This document shows, piece by piece, positions 7,769 to 10,243 of a stretch of 10,243 nt of DNA. The notes beneath the pieces are model-generated. The model was not told the DNA's origin. It was given only the letters and a program-made list of their open reading frames with translations, and searched no databases. The position numbers and the translations under genes were made by a program. Every line of letters begins with the position of its first letter. Within the stretch, counting starts at the first letter, position 1. The DNA comes from JABMPO01 sp964539785 (GTDB taxonomy: Bacteria > Fidelibacterota > Marinisomatia > Marinisomatales > TCS56): positions 1 to 10,243 of the forward strand of contig CAZIJQ010000074.1 in NCBI GenBank assembly GCA_964539785.1, in the 5' to 3' direction.

Positions 7769-8608
7769 ATGAAATTTTCCAAGTACCAGGCCCAGGGGAA
7801 TGACTACATTGTGGTTGACCCGAAAGATCTAAAAGCAGAATTATCCGCCGAACAGATAATCACCATTTGCAATCCCCATTACGGAATTGGCTCGGACGGT
7901 TTACTGGTTGGACCATACGATTCAAACCGGGGCGATTTTGGGCTACGACTGTTTAATCCCGATGGCGGTGAATTTGAGAAAAGCGGGAACGGTCTCTGCA
8001 TTTTCAGCCGTTATCTCTGGGACTGGCGACTGGTTGCAGATAATAAATTCTCGATTGATACACCCGGTGGATCAGTACAAGCCCGTGTTCATGAAGGCGG
8101 TCAAGCGGTAACAATTACCATGGGGCAGGTCAGTTTTAACAGTGAAAAAATCCCGGTCGCGGGACCGCGGCGGGAGGTTTTGAACGAAACCTTGCCAATC
8201 GACGGACAGGACTATCGTTATTGTGCGGCTACCATCGGCAATCCCCATTGTGTCGTGATTCCGGATAAAGTCAGCGCCGAATTAGCGAAAACAATCGGTC
8301 CAGTTTTTGAGACTGCTGCCCGCTTCCCGAAACGGACCAACGTACAATTCTTGGAAGTAATTGACCGCAATAATATCTGCATTGAAATCTGGGAACGGGG
8401 AGTCGGCTATACCTTGGCTTCCGGCAGTTCCAGTTGCGCGGCGGCGGCGGTGGCCAATCGATTGGAATATTGTGACCGGCAGATTACCGTACACTGCGCC
8501 GGCGGTGATATTGAGATTGAAATCGCTGCTGATTTTTCGGCGACGATGACCGGAACCGTCACCAAAATCTGTAGTGGTGAATTAGCCACAGAAATTTTTA
8601 ATTATTAA
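7769..8608 (+). CDS. dapF: Diaminopimelate epimerase family protein lacking both catalytic cysteines
   Basis: A 279-residue full-length member of the DapF family (normal length about 270-280). Genuine DapF interconverts LL- and meso-diaminopimelate with two cysteines acting as acid and base (Cys73 and Cys217 in Haemophilus influenzae). Here the first motif reads EKSGNG, placing Ser72 (codon AGC) at the first Cys, and the second reads LASGSSSC, placing Ser218 (TCC) at the other. Expected substrate-contact residues are present: Asn11 (GND), Asn63 (FNPDG), Gly73-Asn74, Asn158 (GNPHC), Asn191 (TNVQF), Glu209-Arg210 (WERG) and Gly219-Ser220. The frame is intact, so this is not a pseudogene. It may be a non-epimerase paralogue, a racemase with altered chemistry or a subfamily using serines. 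No strong ribosome binding site is seen; a tiny frame (ATG 7746, stop 7770-7772) ends overlapping this start. The family call is firm and the reaction is doubtful; the symbol marks the family only. Confidence 0.85.
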   Translation: MKFSKYQAQGNDYIVVDPKDLKAELSAEQIITICNPHYGIGSDGLLVGPYDSNRGDFGLRLFNPDGGEFEKSGNGLCIFSRYLWDWRLVADNKFSIDTPGGSVQARVHEGGQAVTITMGQVSFNSEKIPVAGPRREVLNETLPIDGQDYRYCAATIGNPHCVVIPDKVSAELAKTIGPVFETAARFPKRTNVQFLEVIDRNNICIEIWERGVGYTLASGSSSCAAAAVANRLEYCDRQITVHCAGGDIEIEIAADFSATMTGTVTKICSGELATEIFNY

Positions 8609-8650
8609 ATCCTACGCTGCCAGACTGGCAAGTACTTCCTTAACTGACAC

Positions 8651-8679
8651 TTGACTTACTATTATTTTTATAGTATACT
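8651..8679 (+). promoter_or_regulatory. Sigma70-type promoter for the blaI-blaR1-like pair
   Basis: TTGACT (8651-8656) and TATACT (8674-8679) are separated by exactly 17 nt, and each matches the sigma70 consensus at five of six positions. The predicted transcription start is near 8686, giving a leader of about 37 nt before the TTG start. It is the only strong promoter I can read in the window and lies in the only sizeable gap (8609-8722). Whether this organism's main sigma factor uses these boxes is not shown; Bacteroidota proper use different ones, which would argue for another FCB lineage. Confidence 0.65.
8657..8675 (+). promoter_or_regulatory. Probable BlaI-type operator, dyad 1 (inside the promoter)
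   Basis: TACTAT (8657-8662) and ATAGTA (8670-8675) form a 6-bp inverted repeat with a 7-nt AT-rich spacer, filling the gap between the -35 and -10 boxes and entering the -10. The TACTA/TAGTA half-sites resemble those bound by BlaI/MecI winged-helix repressors, and the gene that follows encodes one. The half-site separation (9 nt between TACTA and TAGTA) is wider than in dyad 2, so this may be a weaker site. Confidence 0.5.
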
Positions 8680-8695
8680 TACTATAGATATAGTA
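8680..8695 (+). promoter_or_regulatory. Probable BlaI-type operator, dyad 2 (over the transcription start)
   Basis: TACTATA-GA-TATAGTA is a perfect 7-bp inverted repeat with a 2-nt spacer. It starts directly after the -10 box and covers the predicted transcription start. Its TACTA-N6-TAGTA layout resembles, from memory, staphylococcal bla and mec operators. Its centre lies about 21.5 bp from that of dyad 1, close to two helical turns, so two repressor dimers could bind the same DNA face. Likely autorepression of the downstream pair. Confidence 0.65.
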
Positions 8696-8711
8696 GCACA
8701 ATGAAACACAT

Positions 8712-8716
8712 AGGAG
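8712..8716 (+). promoter_or_regulatory. Ribosome binding site AGGAG fixing a TTG start
   Basis: AGGAG lies 6 nt before the TTG at 8723, which opens the BlaI-like frame exactly where family members usually begin. No in-frame ATG or GTG fits better. The ATG at 8701 is in another frame and stops after 12 codons. Confidence 0.7.
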
Positions 8717-8722
8717 TACGTT

Positions 8723-9124
8723 TTGTTAAAAAAGAATAAACTCACCCCGGTCGAATGGGAAATTATGGAAGCTATCTGGGATTTAAGTGGTTCACCCTCT
8801 GTTCGGGAAGTTCTTGAATCAAAATTTAAAAATGGTGAAAAGGCTTACACGACAATTCAGACAATTATGAATAATCTGGTAGCCAAAAGTCATTTGACCC
8901 GGCAAAAGATTGGTCTGGTAAATTTCTATACACCTGCCAAACCACGCCGATCAATGGTAAAAACGGAAGTGGAAGCCATGATTAACCGAGTATTTCGTGG
9001 TTCTGCCCCAGCCCTGGCCAGCCACCTGATTGATGAAGAGAAATTGACCCTGGCAGAAATCGATGACATCAAAATCCTGCTGGCTGCCAAAGAAAAACAA
9101 ATACGAGAATCACAAAATGATTGA
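8723..9124 (+). CDS. blaI: BlaI/MecI/CopY-family transcriptional repressor
   Basis: A 133-residue cytosolic winged-helix repressor of the penicillinase-repressor family, at typical length (about 120-130). Residues 7-75 form the DNA-binding domain: LTPVEWEIMEAIWDLSG at the start, the AYTTIQTIMNNLVAKSHL recognition region (41-58) and the wing ending NFYTPA. Residues 76-133 form the dimerisation helices (EKLTLAEIDDIKILL). It would bind the TACTA/TAGTA dyads just upstream and repress its own operon until the partner peptidase is activated. In staphylococcal BlaI, cleavage falls between Asn101 and Phe102; by eye the matching residues here are His101-Leu102, so the cleavage site, or the way repression is relieved, probably differs. 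The TTG start may limit repressor level. The end overlaps the peptidase start by 8 nt, the usual blaI-blaR1 layout. The symbol denotes the family; no beta-lactamase gene is visible nearby. Confidence 0.93.
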   Translation: MLKKNKLTPVEWEIMEAIWDLSGSPSVREVLESKFKNGEKAYTTIQTIMNNLVAKSHLTRQKIGLVNFYTPAKPRRSMVKTEVEAMINRVFRGSAPALASHLIDEEKLTLAEIDDIKILLAAKEKQIRESQND

Positions 9125-10243
9125 TCTGATCAATAATATCAGTGCTTGTTGGTGGACCTATTTCATACCACTGGTAATTCAGAACACACTATTCCTGGCT
9201 CTGATTTATGGAGTGTTAAGCCTTCTGAAAAAAATACCAGCTCACGCTCGTTATTCAATTACTTTAATAGGATTAATCAAACTACTAATTCCCGCCTTTA
9301 TTCCGCTGTCCTTGCTAACGGTTCCACAAATCACCGCACTGAACAAAATAATAAATCTAAATCCCGTTACGACCACCACAATCTCAGGTGTCCCTTCATC
9401 ACCAATTATGCTAACCGCCCCGGCTATTTCCATGTTGATCTGGGCATCAATCTCAACCATAATGCTGGTGTTACCCTTGATAACTCTCGGACGTATTCGA
9501 TACCAGTTGCGGCAAGCTAAATTGATTGAAAAAAGAACCCTTCCCGGTAGGAAAAATATTCAAATCCACAAAACCGCCAACGTAACACTACCCATGACTA
9601 TCGGTATGTTTACCAAACGCATTTATGTGCCATTGCTGTGGGAAGAATGGACGGCAGACCACCGGGAATTGGCAATCCGTCACGAGCTGGCCCATATTCA
9701 ACGCCTCGACGGCTTGGTTAACGGATTGCAGACTCTGGTGCGAGCCATCTATTTTTTCCATCCGCTGGTCTGGCTGCTTAATCAACAGATCGATGAATTA
9801 CGAGAGATGGCTTGTGATGAAGTGGCACAGGATTATGATTCAATTAGTTACTCCCGTTTCCTGGTTGAAGTAGCTGAAAATATGATCCGTGCGCAGGTTG
9901 ATTGTCCCACTGTGAATAGCCTGTTGAAAAAGAAAAAGGAATTATTCAATCGTGTTCAATATCTGCTGGAGGAAAAGATGTATACTAATAAAAGACTCGT
10001 CCGTTTTGTAATGCCGGCGATGGTAAGCCTAGCCTCATTGTTATCCTGGAATTGTCAGAGTCAAACAGGGTTGCTGGCCGTCTCTCCGGAAGATGATGTA
10101 CTGGCAAAGATTGTAGCCACTGAAAACCCGGATAACCTACCGAAGGTAAAATTTATACCTTACGACGTCGCACCGGAACCAATCGGCGGATATGCAGCAA
10201 TTCAGAAAAATGTCATTTATCCCGAGCTGGCCTTAAAGACTGG
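9117..10243 (+). CDS. BlaR1-like M56 zinc metallopeptidase with C-terminal TonB domain (cut by window edge)
   Basis: The ATG at 9117 lies inside the repressor gene, and its frame stays open to the window edge (375 codons plus 2 nt), so the C-terminus is missing. Membrane helices lie near residues 16-37, 48-68 and 97-124, with a weaker one at about 297-311. Between the third and fourth lies the M56 peptidase domain on the cytoplasmic side, with HELAH zinc site His189-Glu190-His193 and the REMACDEV motif (229-236), whose Glu230 is the probable third ligand. After the last helix the chain should be periplasmic; residues about 345-375 (FIPYDVAPEPIGGYAAIQKN, then VIYPELALKT) match the start of a TonB C-terminal domain rather than a penicillin-binding sensor. 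The likely role is membrane sensing and repressor cleavage or induction, with TonB-like contacts in the periplasm or at the outer membrane. Peptidase assignment is firm; the TonB part rests on about 30 residues. Confidence 0.88.
   Translation, partial: MIDLINNISACWWTYFIPLVIQNTLFLALIYGVLSLLKKIPAHARYSITLIGLIKLLIPAFIPLSLLTVPQITALNKIINLNPVTTTTISGVPSSPIMLTAPAISMLIWASISTIMLVLPLITLGRIRYQLRQAKLIEKRTLPGRKNIQIHKTANVTLPMTIGMFTKRIYVPLLWEEWTADHRELAIRHELAHIQRLDGLVNGLQTLVRAIYFFHPLVWLLNQQIDELREMACDEVAQDYDSISYSRFLVEVAENMIRAQVDCPTVNSLLKKKKELFNRVQYLLEEKMYTNKRLVRFVMPAMVSLASLLSWNCQSQTGLLAVSPEDDVLAKIVATENPDNLPKVKFIPYDVAPEPIGGYAAIQKNVIYPELALKT

Noticed and set aside
8618..8630. TGCCAGACTGGCA inverted repeat after the dapF-like gene as a transcription terminator.
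   Set aside because: The usable stem is only about 4 bp with a 5-nt loop and no T-run follows, so it is too weak to call a terminator.
8701..8739. Short frame from the ATG at 8701 as a leader peptide before the repressor.
   Set aside because: It is 12 codons long and out of frame, has no ribosome binding site, and contains the repressor's own ribosome binding site; there is no attenuator-like structure.
9146..9520. A 124-codon + frame over the start of the peptidase gene.
   Set aside because: It overlaps the M56 peptidase frame (9117 onward), which is open to the window edge and carries HELAH and membrane helices; the 124-codon frame is low-complexity Asn/Ser/Thr with no family resemblance.

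Overview
The window looks like a chromosomal segment of a Gram-negative bacterium from the FCB side of the tree (Bacteroidota, Calditrichota, KSB1 or Marinimicrobia-like). This is inference, not proof. It rests on a DUF4159/DUF4175 gene pair, a secreted protein of the type often labelled 'asparagine synthetase B' in Bacteroidota genomes, and a BlaR1-type peptidase carrying a C-terminal TonB domain. All eight genes I can support are on the + strand. The sequence shows no IS element, tRNA, rRNA, CRISPR array or phage gene.

Region 1 (104-7315) is a tightly packed run of four envelope genes: a secreted DUF4159 protein, a 1140-residue membrane-anchored DUF4175 protein with a very long Gln/Glu-rich coiled coil, a secreted TPR protein, and a secreted protein resembling the class I glutamine amidotransferase fold. 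Junctions are a 4-nt stop/start overlap, a directly abutting stop and start, and a 1-nt gap, so they are almost certainly one operon with coupled translation. Three products carry signal peptides and the fourth has three N-terminal membrane helices, so all should work in or on the periplasmic side of the inner membrane. The function is not established. The operon may begin upstream of the window.

Region 2 (7346-8608) holds two metabolic genes in the same orientation: a YjbQ/UPF0047 protein (secondary thiamine-phosphate synthase family) and a full-length protein of the diaminopimelate epimerase (DapF) family. In the DapF-like protein both catalytic cysteines are serines (Ser72 and Ser218), while the residues that bind the amino acid substrate are kept. 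This is the most surprising protein-level observation here.

Region 3 (8651-10243) is a self-contained regulatory cassette: a near-consensus sigma70-type promoter overlapped by two dyads of TACTA/TAGTA half-sites, then a BlaI/MecI-family repressor with a TTG start, then a BlaR1-like M56 zinc peptidase. The peptidase starts inside the end of the repressor gene and runs off the right edge. Its visible C-terminus is turning into a TonB C-terminal domain rather than a penicillin-binding sensor, so the pair probably senses something other than a beta-lactam. Its reading frame is open to the window edge (375 codons plus 2 nt).
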